From NCBI GenBank assembly GCA_936941155.1, contig CAKZJE010000086.1, positions 1 through 44,898 of the forward strand: a stretch of DNA of 44,898 nt. The letters run 5' to 3'. The translations under genes and the position numbers were made by a program. This document shows, piece by piece, positions 33,426-43,453 of this stretch (its first letter is position 1; the number at the start of each line of letters is the position of its first letter). Source of the DNA: an uncultured Methylomonas sp. Its GTDB lineage: Bacteria > Pseudomonadota > Gammaproteobacteria > Methylococcales > Methylomonadaceae. The notes beneath the pieces are model-generated. The model searched no databases. It saw nothing but the letters and a program-made list of their open reading frames with translations, and had not been told where the DNA came from.

Positions 33426-36062
33426 TTGAACATTATCACTGTTAGCATCGTTTTCAGATTGATTAAAGGTTATGCTTTAATCATTAGCTTATTGCTAGAG
33501 AAATGGCTGACAGGGATTTTTGGTGGAAAAAACCTTTATGAAAAACATCTGCGTTTTTTAGTCAACAAAACTAAACTTTTTGACACAGCGTATTATTTGG
33601 AAATGAAACCTTCTCTTGCTGAGCAAGGAAAATCAGCGATTGCAGATTATGTGGCTAATGGCGATCGTAAAGGTCGTTGGCCGATGCCATTTTTTGATCC
33701 TCAGTATTATCGCAGTCAAATTAAAAGCAATCTTAAAACCGTCAATGCCTTGCTGCATTATGCTTATATTGGTCGTTATCTGCGTTTATCGCCAAGTCCT
33801 TGGTTTGATGTTAATTATTATCTGAAAGAAAACAAAGATGTGTTGAGGGCAGAAATCGATCCTATATTGCATTATCTAAAATGGGGAGGATTGGAGGGAC
33901 GCTCTCCTACGGTTCAGTTTGATGGTTCGTATTATTTGCGAAAAAATGCCGATGTGAGGGAGGCGCGTGTTAATCCTTTATTGCATTACTTACGCATAGG
34001 TCGATTTGAAGGTCGCCCTACAGCTTTCAATCAACAACTAAATGGTGAAAGTTATCAAGCTTACACTTACAAAAATGCGCCGCGCAATCGACAATATGAT
34101 CAACAAAAAATATTACCGAAACGACAAGGTGTATCTGATGCAAAAATTGATGTGATTGTCCCAGTCTATAAAGATCAAGAGCTGACTTTACGAACTCTTT
34201 ACAGCATATTAATGGCAGAAGTTGATGTAAGCTTTGAGTTAATTGTTATTAATGACTGTACTCCAGAGCCCGGATTACTTGTTGCACTAGAAAAGCTTAA
34301 AAATGAAAAGCTGATCACTTTAGTGCACAATGTTGAAAACAGAGGTTTTGTTCATACTGCCAATCGTGGTATGCAGATACATAGCAATCGCGATGTCGTG
34401 TTACTAAATGCAGATACTGAAGTATTTTCTCATTGGTTAGATAAACTTCATACAGCGGCTTATCGGCATTTGCGAACCGGAACAGTCACACCTTTATCTA
34501 ACAATGCCACAATTTGCAGCTATCCTTGTTTTCTACATGACAATCCTTATCCGTTAGAGCTTTCCTATGAAGAGTTGAACAATATAGCGGCCGAAGTTAA
34601 TAGTGGTGTTGACATTAAAGCACCAACAGGAGTGGCTTTTTGCTTATATATTCGCCGTGATTGTATTAGTAGCGTAGGACTGTTTAACGAAAACTCTTTT
34701 GGTTGGGGATACGGTGAAGAAAACGACTTTTGCCAACGTGCTATTTCTAAGGGCTGGCAAAATATTCTTACCGCAGATACTTTTGTTCGTCATTGGGGAA
34801 GTACATCATTTAAAAGAGAGAAGGCGGAACGTGTCAATGCTGCTCTAAAAGTTGTTAACCATCTGCATCCTAGTTATCTTTTACAAGTTGATGACTTTAT
34901 TAGACAAGACCCTCTTGCCGCAGCGCGTGAGCGTTTAGACTGGGCAAGATTGCTAAAACAAGTCAAGCAGCAAAACGTACTAATTGTGTGTCATCATCGT
35001 GGTGGTGGTTCTGAACGCCATGTTCACGAAGATACCGCGCGTCTTTTACAAGAGGGAGCGGGAGTCTTTTATTTAAAACCCGTTCCAGGTAAGCCTAAGT
35101 ATGTTAGATTGGCGCATCCAAAATGTTCTCAGCTGCTTAATCTTAAATCTTATTTTTTCGCTGATATTAAACACCTAGCATCAGCTTTAACCGAGCTTGG
35201 TATCACGCGAATTCATGTGCATGGTTTGGTTGATTACACTATTAACGCGCCTGATTATATTTTGCAATTAGTTGATGTGTTACAAACAGAACTTTGGTTA
35301 GATTTGCACGATTATGAAATGATTTGTCCCCGCATCAATTTAACTAACCGTGCCGGACGTTATTGCGGCGAACCCAATGAAATGTTTTGTAATCTGTGCT
35401 GTGAAAGCGAGCGCAATGACTTTGGAGCGACGAATATTGAATTTTGGCGCAGATCTCATCACCGCCTGTTGCAACGAGCAGATAAAGTATGGGTACCTAA
35501 TATAGATATTAAATTACGCTTATTGCGATATTTTGATGATATTTCTTTTTCACTATCGCCCCATGAAGAGATTGAAATCAACAAAATCACTATTACAACA
35601 CCTCAATTAAGTTCTGATAGCACATTACGAATTGTAGTGATAGGCTCAATTGGCAAAGCAAAAGGCTTTGATATTTTAAATGCCTGCGCAAAAGATGCTA
35701 AAAAACGCAAATTACCCCTAGAGTTTGCACTGCTTGGTTATAGCTTAAAAGATAATGAGTTGGAACGTAGTCATGTAAAAATTACTGGACGCTATTTAGA
35801 GCACGAAGCACAGGCAAAATTAAAAGAGCTTTCTCCGCATATTGTTTGGTTACCATCGACTTGGCCTGAGACTTACAGTTATACTCTATCTTTGGCAATC
35901 AGTGGCGGATACCCTACTTTTGCTTTTGATATTGGAGCTATTGCAGTGCGTTTACGCGAAATTGGTCAAGAAGATACGCTGATGCCTTTGCAATTGTTAG
36001 AATCACCCCATATAATCAACGACAGATTCGTTAGTTATCTAAAATACTGCCAAAAGCTCTAA
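33426..36062 (+). CDS. GT2 plus GT4-like fusion glycosyltransferase with N-terminal HY/EGR repeats (copy 1)
   Basis: The 878-residue frame starts at TTG 33426; no in-frame ATG fits better. Four repeats of about 37 residues start near F52, F90, F127 and F165 (pattern FDxxYY...HY...G...EGR). A GT2 domain spans about 241-460 (IDVIVPVYKD, ELIVINDCTPEP, LLNADTEV with D330, and RHWGS). From about 514 a second module starts with LIVCHHRGGGSERH and contains a Cys cluster (C644, C652, C655, C656). It ends as a GT-B fold like GT4 (IVVIGSIGKAKGFD, then STWPETYSYTLSLA with E812). Proteins of this plan assemble surface polysaccharide at the cytoplasmic side. It is a tandem paralogue of the next gene. Confidence 0.88.
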   Translation: MNIITVSIVFRLIKGYALIISLLLEKWLTGIFGGKNLYEKHLRFLVNKTKLFDTAYYLEMKPSLAEQGKSAIADYVANGDRKGRWPMPFFDPQYYRSQIKSNLKTVNALLHYAYIGRYLRLSPSPWFDVNYYLKENKDVLRAEIDPILHYLKWGGLEGRSPTVQFDGSYYLRKNADVREARVNPLLHYLRIGRFEGRPTAFNQQLNGESYQAYTYKNAPRNRQYDQQKILPKRQGVSDAKIDVIVPVYKDQELTLRTLYSILMAEVDVSFELIVINDCTPEPGLLVALEKLKNEKLITLVHNVENRGFVHTANRGMQIHSNRDVVLLNADTEVFSHWLDKLHTAAYRHLRTGTVTPLSNNATICSYPCFLHDNPYPLELSYEELNNIAAEVNSGVDIKAPTGVAFCLYIRRDCISSVGLFNENSFGWGYGEENDFCQRAISKGWQNILTADTFVRHWGSTSFKREKAERVNAALKVVNHLHPSYLLQVDDFIRQDPLAAARERLDWARLLKQVKQQNVLIVCHHRGGGSERHVHEDTARLLQEGAGVFYLKPVPGKPKYVRLAHPKCSQLLNLKSYFFADIKHLASALTELGITRIHVHGLVDYTINAPDYILQLVDVLQTELWLDLHDYEMICPRINLTNRAGRYCGEPNEMFCNLCCESERNDFGATNIEFWRRSHHRLLQRADKVWVPNIDIKLRLLRYFDDISFSLSPHEEIEINKITITTPQLSSDSTLRIVVIGSIGKAKGFDILNACAKDAKKRKLPLEFALLGYSLKDNELERSHVKITGRYLEHEAQAKLKELSPHIVWLPSTWPETYSYTLSLAISGGYPTFAFDIGAIAVRLREIGQEDTLMPLQLLESPHIINDRFVSYLKYCQKL

Positions 36063-36173
36063 CCACTCCCTCTTCTAATCATTAACATTATTGCCACATA
36101 TCTCACAGTTAGAGTATTAGAGAATGCTCTATCATCTACTCCTGTGCTATTTTTCATATAATGGAAGGATATT

Positions 36174-38951
36174 ATGTTACTCGCAGCAGATGTCCACAAA
36201 AAACGACACCGCCCCTCACTTAATCAATCTAGCCAAGGGCTAATCATTAATAATCAAATAGGGACTTTAAAAAGATTGAAAGTAGTTAGCATTAGCTCTA
36301 TTCCTCACCTAATTAGAGGATACTCTTTATTATCCTTGTTACTATTGGAGAAAGGACTAGCACATGTATTAGGCGGAAAAAAGCTCTATCAAAAGCACTT
36401 GCGTTGTTTAGTCAGTAAAACTCAACTTTTTGATTCTGGCTATTATTTAGAAATAAATTCTGATGTGTTTGAACGGCATGTTAATCCGCTTAATCATTAT
36501 GTTGCACACGGCGATAAAGAAAGTCGTTGCCCCATGCCGTTTTTTGACCCTAGCTATTATCGTAGCCAAATTAGTTTGCATTCTGAACACATTAACAGCT
36601 TACTCCATTACAGCTATATCGGGCGTTACCTTAACGTATCTCCCAGTCCTTGGTTTGATCTACCTTATTACTTAAAAGAAAATAAAGATGTGTTACGTTC
36701 TGGTGTTGAGCCGATGTTGCACTACCTAAAGTGGGGTGGATCTGAAGGACGTTCTCCTACACCACAATTTGATGGATCATATTATCTGCGTAATAACCCT
36801 GATGTTGCTGAAGTACGAGGAAATCCACTACTACATTATTTGCGGATTGGTCGTTTTGAAGGCAGACCCACCGCTTTATATCAACCATCCGTAGTAGAAC
36901 AAGCTCAAAAAAACAGCGAGCCTCTCAACTTACATAAGTTACATTTAGTGGCACAAAGACAAGCTGTTAGTGATGCAAAAATTGATGTAATTGTGCCTGT
37001 ATACAAAGACCAAGAACTGACTTTACGCACAATTCACAGTGTCTTAGTGGCACAAGTCAATCTATGTTTTGAACTAATTGTGATTAATGATTGCAGCCCA
37101 GAACCAGAGCTAGTCGCTGCTTTGGAAAATCTTCATCATAAAAAACTCATTACACTACTGCATAACAGCGAAAATCGTGGTTTTGTATACACGGTTAATC
37201 GCGGCATCCAATTGCATCCTGAACGCGACGTGGTTTTATTGAATGCCGATACTGAAGTATTTGCGCAATGGCTCGATAGACTACACGAGACAGCGCATCG
37301 ACAAACAACAACTGGCACAGTAACCCCGCTTTCTAATAACGCCACCATTTGCAGCTACCCACGCTTTTTAGAAGATAACCCTTATTTATTAGAGTTAGGA
37401 TATGAAGAGCTAGACCAATTAGCAGCAAGCGTTAATCAAAATATTGAAGTTGAAGCACCCACCGGCGTAGGTTTTTGCATGTATATCCGCCGTGATTGTC
37501 TTACTGCGGTTGGCTTATTTGATGAAGAAACTTTTGGGACAGGCTACGGCGAGGAAAATGACTTTTGCCAACGAGTTATCATTAAAGGTTGGCGCAACAT
37601 AATAGCCGCCAACACTTTTGTGCGGCATTGGGGAGCTGCCTCGTTTCAAAATGAAAAAGCTGAACGGGTTAATGCCGCAATGAAAGCGTTAGACTTTTTG
37701 CACCCTGACTATCGCTTTCAAGTCAGTGATTTTATTAGACAAGACCCCTTAGCACAAGCACGCGAACAACTGGATTGGGCTAGATTATTAAAACATGTAA
37801 AAGCTCGCAATATTTTGATTGTTGGACATAATCGTGGCGGAGGCTGTGAACGTCATATTCAAGAAGATACCGAGCGGCTATTACAAGATGGCATCGGTGT
37901 ATTTTATTTGCGACCTGTACCAAGAAACCCCTCTCAGGTCAGATTAAGCCATCCCAAATGCCCACAGTTATTTAATCTCAAATCGTATGATTTAGCAGAC
38001 ATTGACACGTTAGCTTTGGCTTTAACAGAATTGGGTATTAAACGCATTCATACGCATAGCTTGGTTGATTTTTCTATTAACGCCACAGAAAATATTCTAA
38101 AACTCGTTAAGCGTTTGAAAAGCGAGTTTTGGGTTGATTTGCATGATTACACCGTGATTTGTCCACGCATTAATTTAACAAATCACATAGGGCGTTATTG
38201 TGGCGAGCACAGCGAAGAAGCCTGCAATAGATGTTGTGAAGTTGAGCCTAATGATTTTGGCGTAACTAATATCAGAGAGTGGCGGCGCATGAACCATCAG
38301 GTTTTGCAACAAGCCGATAAAATATGGGTGCCAAGTGTTGATATGGAAAAACGTATGCAGCGTTATTTTAGAGATATTAGTTTGTCGCTGTCACCACACG
38401 AAGAATTTGACCCGCAAAATTTAGTCATTACCCCCCACACACTGACAACGCATAGTGCTCTACGCATTGTCGTCATCGGAGCAATTGGCAGAGTTAAAGG
38501 GTTCGATGTTTTAAACGCCTGTGCAGCCGATGCTAAAAAACGGAAATTACCGCTGGAATTCGTAGTGTTAGGCTATAGTTTAAAAGACGCTGATTTAGAA
38601 AAAAACGGTGTAAAAATCACAGGGCGTTACTTAGAAATTGAAGCGATGGCAAAATTGCAAGACCTAGAGCCGCATGTTGTGTGGCTGCCTTCTACTTGGC
38701 CAGAAACATATAGCTATACTTTATCGTTAGCTCTAACAGGCGGATATCCTACCTTTGCTTTTGATATTGGTGCAATCGCAGAGAGGTTGCGTCTAGTAGG
38801 ACAAGAGCAAACATTAATGCCTTTTGAACTGCTTGATTTTCCTCAAATGATAAATGACCGCTTTGTCAGTTATTTACAAAACTGCCAAAAACAAAAAAAT
38901 ATTTCTCAAGAGGTAATATTAGAATCACAAATACTCAGCGAAGCTTCGTAA
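36174..38951 (+). CDS. GT2 plus GT4-like fusion glycosyltransferase with N-terminal HY/EGR repeats (copy 2)
   Basis: This 925-residue paralogue of the preceding gene has a good ribosome site (AAGGA, 6 nt before ATG). After a 40-residue polar extension it has the same hydrophobic segment (RGYSLLSLLLLEKG). Four HY/EGR repeats follow, from about F86, F124, F161 and F199. GT2 spans 268-490 (IDVIVPVYKDQ, LIVINDCSPEP, LLNADTEV). The C-terminal GT4-like module has LIVGHNRGGGCERH, a Cys cluster (RYCGEHSEEACNRCCE) and STWPETYSYTLSLA. The duplicate catalytic domains suggest two successive sugar transfers in one glycan. The last 46 bp overlap the end of the convergent sulfotransferase gene. Confidence 0.92.
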   Translation: MLLAADVHKKRHRPSLNQSSQGLIINNQIGTLKRLKVVSISSIPHLIRGYSLLSLLLLEKGLAHVLGGKKLYQKHLRCLVSKTQLFDSGYYLEINSDVFERHVNPLNHYVAHGDKESRCPMPFFDPSYYRSQISLHSEHINSLLHYSYIGRYLNVSPSPWFDLPYYLKENKDVLRSGVEPMLHYLKWGGSEGRSPTPQFDGSYYLRNNPDVAEVRGNPLLHYLRIGRFEGRPTALYQPSVVEQAQKNSEPLNLHKLHLVAQRQAVSDAKIDVIVPVYKDQELTLRTIHSVLVAQVNLCFELIVINDCSPEPELVAALENLHHKKLITLLHNSENRGFVYTVNRGIQLHPERDVVLLNADTEVFAQWLDRLHETAHRQTTTGTVTPLSNNATICSYPRFLEDNPYLLELGYEELDQLAASVNQNIEVEAPTGVGFCMYIRRDCLTAVGLFDEETFGTGYGEENDFCQRVIIKGWRNIIAANTFVRHWGAASFQNEKAERVNAAMKALDFLHPDYRFQVSDFIRQDPLAQAREQLDWARLLKHVKARNILIVGHNRGGGCERHIQEDTERLLQDGIGVFYLRPVPRNPSQVRLSHPKCPQLFNLKSYDLADIDTLALALTELGIKRIHTHSLVDFSINATENILKLVKRLKSEFWVDLHDYTVICPRINLTNHIGRYCGEHSEEACNRCCEVEPNDFGVTNIREWRRMNHQVLQQADKIWVPSVDMEKRMQRYFRDISLSLSPHEEFDPQNLVITPHTLTTHSALRIVVIGAIGRVKGFDVLNACAADAKKRKLPLEFVVLGYSLKDADLEKNGVKITGRYLEIEAMAKLQDLEPHVVWLPSTWPETYSYTLSLALTGGYPTFAFDIGAIAERLRLVGQEQTLMPFELLDFPQMINDRFVSYLQNCQKQKNISQEVILESQILSEAS

Positions 38952-39706
38952 GATTTTTCCAAGGCAAAGCGAGCCGCCCATTCGCTATTACGATTATCGC
39001 TGATTTTTCTAAACGCAGAAGTAGTCTCAGGCAACATCACAGCATGAGGGGTCACATGAACATGCACCGCAATACGCCTCATCACCTGAAGAATATCTTG
39101 TTCAATTTCTTCGTATGTAATAGCTAATGCGTTGATATTTTTTTCAGCAAAATACTGTTGCCACCCCTGCTCCTGCGCCACAATATGTCGCTGCCAATAA
39201 TCTATTTCGGCAAAATCGTAATCCAAATTTGCCAACTTCTTTAAAGCATCTTCACTATGTGATTTATCCGTGTGAAATACCGAACTAGCAGTGGCTTTAT
39301 ATAAAGAAACCGCCTGCTCATCTAAGTTTTGCCGCGTTAAATAAATAAATTTAAAGTTATCAAAATAACTCGCATCCGTCATGGCATCCATAAAATTTCT
39401 AAATTGAAACCAACTTGCTTTTAAACCCGATACTCCATTTTTTGATTTTTTAATCTGAATAATATTTTTAACATACTCATCAGGAGTACGAGCCGGAATC
39501 TGACGGATTAATCGCGCCACTGCTTTTTCACCTAAAGGTTCAGGAGGACTGCCAAAACGCCCTGTTTTTGCCAACATATTCGATAGATAACTACTTCCTG
39601 AACGCGGAGTAATTGCAATAATATAACGACTGCGCGGCTCTGGCATGGATGCAAGTTGCTCTAAACGCGGGGTATCAAGTGGTGTTTGATTAAATAACTC
39701 AAGCAT
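38906..39706 (-). CDS. Stf0-type sulfotransferase
   Basis: The 266-residue protein has the PAPS 5'-phosphosulfate loop TPRSGSSYL (residues 33-41) near the N-terminus, as in Stf0 trehalose 2-sulfotransferase. A 3'-phosphate region follows around FIYLTRQNLDEQAVS. Other visible Stf0-like features are GRFGSPPEPLG and the acidic segment YEEIEQDI. It would transfer sulfate from PAPS to a sugar hydroxyl, probably on the product of the adjacent glycosyltransferases (inference). It is transcribed against the cluster, and its 3' end overlaps the glycosyltransferase gene by 46 bp. No signal peptide, so cytoplasmic. Confidence 0.85.
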   Translation of the reverse strand: MLELFNQTPLDTPRLEQLASMPEPRSRYIIAITPRSGSSYLSNMLAKTGRFGSPPEPLGEKAVARLIRQIPARTPDEYVKNIIQIKKSKNGVSGLKASWFQFRNFMDAMTDASYFDNFKFIYLTRQNLDEQAVSLYKATASSVFHTDKSHSEDALKKLANLDYDFAEIDYWQRHIVAQEQGWQQYFAEKNINALAITYEEIEQDILQVMRRIAVHVHVTPHAVMLPETTSAFRKISDNRNSEWAARFALEKSYEASLSICDSNITS

Positions 39707-39971
39707 TTGATTTAGTAAAAAAGGTTGCGGAGTAAAAAATAACTTGCCATCTATTTCAGCAATTATCGCGATTAGGTAAATAAGCTGTTCTGAAATGCAA
39801 GGGCGTTTACGTTAAAAGTTCAATTTTCAAATTTAGTAAAAGCCGCCTAATGCACTGTCATTATTGTAAATGTAGTGGTCTAATATAACCAACTGCTCAA
39901 TTTAATCAAATCTGGTTATTTTTCTGCCTGATTTCTTATTCATTCTTTTCCCTAGAGACTTTTAAAGTTTT

Positions 39972-42900
39972 ATGAAACGTTTATTAATACATATTGGCAC
40001 AGGAAAAACAGGAACAAGCACGATTCAGAATTTTCTTTTTGCTAATCAAAAAAAACTAGCAGCAAAATTCAGTATTTTTTATCCAGAACAAGGACTCTCT
40101 AAAATTGACCATTTTGGAGAAGAAATTCACGCTCACTATCCGATTGTCTCTTGGTTAAACAATCGAGAAACAGAGAGTCTTGATAAATTAATTCACAGCA
40201 TCAATTCATCCGCTTGCGAAACAGCCATTATTTCATGTGAAAATTTCTATCATCATCTTCAAACCGAAAGCATTGCTTATCTAGGCTCTGTGTTTAAAGA
40301 TTATTCGGTAGAAATTATTTGTTATGTGCGCCGCCAAGACCAATACATGGAATCGGCATGGAAACAGCAAATTAAAGTAGGCGCAATGAAAATGGCTTTT
40401 GCTGACTTTTTGCAACGCCATACCCATGAAAAATACTTAAACGAGGTGCACGCCAATTATTATCGGATGCTTAAACCTTGGGCAAACGTTTTTAGCATGG
40501 ATGCTATAAAAGTCAAAGTATTCGATAAAAGTGAATGGGTTGAGCACGATTTAATAGCCGACTTTTTAAATACTTGCGCTATTGACGAAAAACACGCTCT
40601 TTCAGTTTTAACTAAACCCAACTTAACCAATCTTGCCTTACCGACTGGACTTATCCGAATCTTGCAAAAAACCAACGCAAAAGGCTTAATTCCAAGAGAA
40701 GAACAGCAAAGTTTTGTGATGTATTTAAATAAATTAACGCTGTTTAACAACGCCGCACTCCTTTCCACTCAAGATCGGTTAGCCGTTATTCGCAATTATT
40801 CACAAAGCAACGCACAACTTTTTTCTGAATTTAACAAAAAAGAAATACCAAAATGCTTTCAGCTGAGTGCGATTCAAGCAACTGAAAAAGAAAATACTCC
40901 CCCACCTTCTTTAGAAGATATTGCTATTTTGTCGCTTGTCGAAAACTGGCAGCAATCAAAGCGTTTATCTGAAAAACTTTCTGTTTCCAGTCTTTTTAAA
41001 AGTGGTTATAAATCTTATAAACAGAAAAGAAATAGGCTGTCGAAACTGTTGTTTTCAAAAAAAACAAAAACAGCTGCAACGAATCTGCAAAATAGTTTTT
41101 GGATAGAAGACTGCCTTAATTTTCAAATCTGCAAACAATTTTCAGAGCATTTATTACAACACAAAACGATTGATGTTAAGCAGCATCAGCCAATCTTAAA
41201 AAATTTATTAAGTAGCCTAAAAATCATCACGTTAGGTGAATTAGAGCCACCGTTTTCAAAAGAAGGTACGATTGCGGCAATTCAATTTTTGCCACACAGC
41301 GGTTATGAAGTGACTGTGCAAAACACCCCCAGACTTTCAGAAATATTAATGCGCTTATTGCCTTTATGCCGATATGCAGAACTTTTCTATAAAAAATTTC
41401 CTAACGCGGCTGGCGTTTTACATCTTTCCTTAGCTGATGAACCTAAAGCCGATGCAGCTATTTTGGCTTTTTGCAGCAATCAAAAAACTCACGCATTAAT
41501 ACCTGATTCTTATTTTACGCGTAGCAGCGGCTATGAAGCATACCGACAAACAATCACTCAAAATTGGATTGATTGGGAAAAGCGCACTCCGGTCGCCTAT
41601 TGGCGTGGTTCGTCTACAGGCAATGGCAATAAACAAGAATGGCGAAACATGCCTAGATTTCAATTATGTCAATTGGCGGCTGACTCTGATGTGATTGATG
41701 CCAAAATAGGTGCATTAACCATAGGATTTAAAAACACACCGTTTGCTGAAGAAATAAAAGCCAGCGGTTTGTTAAACAAACGCGAAGAACCCGAACAAGG
41801 ACTTCACTACAAATATTTAATTGATATTGATGGTTTTTCCAATGCTTATTCTGGCTTATTTAAACGCTTACTTTCTGGCTCAGTTGTTTTAAAAGTTGAA
41901 TCTACAAAAGGCTATCAACAATGGTATTACGATAAGTTAATCCCTTGGGAAAACTATGTTCCCATAAAATCTGACTTATCTGATTTGGAAGAAACCATTC
42001 AATATTTAATCAAAAATGATCAGAAAGCTAAAAGCATTGGCGAACAAGGGCGAAAATTAGCACTTGCAATCACAAACGAGTCTGCCATTGCAGAGACCTT
42101 GCTGAAATTCGATCAAGCTCTTAAAAAAAACCTGGGTGTCAATAATCCTCACGAACAGCGGCTGCCTTATGTTTTAAACCTTGCAACGCTCTCAAATCCT
42201 ATTAAAAACCCTGAACTGTTTTTTTATCATGGTTTTCCTAAACATATTCCCATTAAAACAGCCTTGCTATCCACATTGCCGCGCCACTTTATGAAGGTGA
42301 AAAACGGCTTTATTTCAGAAGTTGCACTCAATGCCGATAAAAATGCGAAGGGATTGTTAGGCGCATTGTACGAAAATGGACAGCTTATCGAAGGAGCAAG
42401 CTACCGAGGGCCCGGCAGCGCGTTGCCAATTGACCCACCTACCATCAATGCAGAGCGCATCAAACAAGCGCGTGTCATTAAAGGCTCTTGTGTTTATATG
42501 GGCTGGTTATTACACAGCTTTGGACATTTATTGCTGGAATCTCCAGCAAGATTTTGGATTATCAACGAAATTGATGTTGCCAATAGCCGTTTTATATTTC
42601 ACCCTTTGCATTATCGCGATAATTACACAGAAATACCGAAACATTTTTTACAAAAAACACTTGGAGAAAAATCAAGTTTTGAATATATAGGACGCAAAAA
42701 TGTTTTCCAAGATGAATGGACACAAACATTATTAGAAAGCTTTGGTATTTCTAAAGAACAAATTGTGCTTGCAGAGCAAGATTTATACGTTGAAGAATTG
42801 ATTATTCCCTCATCGCAGTTTTTTTTAAATCAATTAGCCGACCCTACACAATTTAAAATTTATCAGCATGTAAAAAACTATTTGCTAGACGATAAAAAAA

Positions 42901-43349
42901 CAACTCATTCTATAAATCCAGCCTCTCAATTAGTCAAGAAAATCTATTTGTCACGCCGTTTATTAAAAAAAGCGATTGGCAATCGCAAAGCTAATAATGA
43001 AGAATTGATTGAAAAACTCTTTTCTGCTTACGGATTTGATATTGTTTATCCTGAACAACTTTCTTTACAAAAACAAGTGCAGCTGATTAGTGGCGCAGAA
43101 ATGATTGCAGGGTGTGATGGCTCTGCACTACACATGGGGATATTTTTGCCAAAAAATGCTAAAATTATTATATTAACCAATCGAGGACTTGTCAGAAATC
43201 AACTGATAATGAGTGCGTTAGGGAATACGACAACACATTATATCAATGCACGAAAAAACCAATCAGGCGTTCAAACAGCAGGTGCGTGGGAAGCCGATAT
43301 TGAGTTTATACAAAAAGAATTGGATAAAATTATCACTATTTCTCCATAA
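39972..43349 (+). CDS. Three-domain fusion: sulfotransferase-like, GT90-like and GT61-like
   Basis: The protein has 1125 residues and no stop or frame break. Residues 1-300 are a sulfotransferase-like P-loop domain (LIHIGTGKTGTSTIQNF, residues 5-21; CYVRRQDQYMESAW at 117-130). A basic linker covers 330-370. Residues about 465-715 resemble GT90/CAP10-type transferases (VAYWRGSSTG 541-550; RFQLCQLAADSDVIDAKIG; YKYLIDIDG 613-621; SGLFKRLLSGSVVLK). Residues about 843-1085 resemble GT61/DUF563 (MGWLLHSFGHLLLESPARFW; YPEQLSLQKQVQLISGAEMIAGCDGSALH). No signal peptide or TM is present. It likely adds two sugars and a sulfate to one glycan. The first two assignments rest on motifs and should be checked by profile search. 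Confidence 0.85.
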   Translation: MKRLLIHIGTGKTGTSTIQNFLFANQKKLAAKFSIFYPEQGLSKIDHFGEEIHAHYPIVSWLNNRETESLDKLIHSINSSACETAIISCENFYHHLQTESIAYLGSVFKDYSVEIICYVRRQDQYMESAWKQQIKVGAMKMAFADFLQRHTHEKYLNEVHANYYRMLKPWANVFSMDAIKVKVFDKSEWVEHDLIADFLNTCAIDEKHALSVLTKPNLTNLALPTGLIRILQKTNAKGLIPREEQQSFVMYLNKLTLFNNAALLSTQDRLAVIRNYSQSNAQLFSEFNKKEIPKCFQLSAIQATEKENTPPPSLEDIAILSLVENWQQSKRLSEKLSVSSLFKSGYKSYKQKRNRLSKLLFSKKTKTAATNLQNSFWIEDCLNFQICKQFSEHLLQHKTIDVKQHQPILKNLLSSLKIITLGELEPPFSKEGTIAAIQFLPHSGYEVTVQNTPRLSEILMRLLPLCRYAELFYKKFPNAAGVLHLSLADEPKADAAILAFCSNQKTHALIPDSYFTRSSGYEAYRQTITQNWIDWEKRTPVAYWRGSSTGNGNKQEWRNMPRFQLCQLAADSDVIDAKIGALTIGFKNTPFAEEIKASGLLNKREEPEQGLHYKYLIDIDGFSNAYSGLFKRLLSGSVVLKVESTKGYQQWYYDKLIPWENYVPIKSDLSDLEETIQYLIKNDQKAKSIGEQGRKLALAITNESAIAETLLKFDQALKKNLGVNNPHEQRLPYVLNLATLSNPIKNPELFFYHGFPKHIPIKTALLSTLPRHFMKVKNGFISEVALNADKNAKGLLGALYENGQLIEGASYRGPGSALPIDPPTINAERIKQARVIKGSCVYMGWLLHSFGHLLLESPARFWIINEIDVANSRFIFHPLHYRDNYTEIPKHFLQKTLGEKSSFEYIGRKNVFQDEWTQTLLESFGISKEQIVLAEQDLYVEELIIPSSQFFLNQLADPTQFKIYQHVKNYLLDDKKTTHSINPASQLVKKIYLSRRLLKKAIGNRKANNEELIEKLFSAYGFDIVYPEQLSLQKQVQLISGAEMIAGCDGSALHMGIFLPKNAKIIILTNRGLVRNQLIMSALGNTTTHYINARKNQSGVQTAGAWEADIEFIQKELDKIITISP

Positions 43350-43453
43350 AATACTCAACAAAGGTTTTAAAAACTTAATCTATACCAAAACCTAATCCGA
43401 ATTAACTTACACTTAAATAACTGTTTAAATATATTTTTTTAATTACTATAACA

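Noticed and set aside
36157-36162. TATAAT box just before the second glycosyltransferase
   Set aside because: It lies 12 nt before the ATG and overlaps the ribosome-site region, so it cannot serve as the -10 of this leadered gene.
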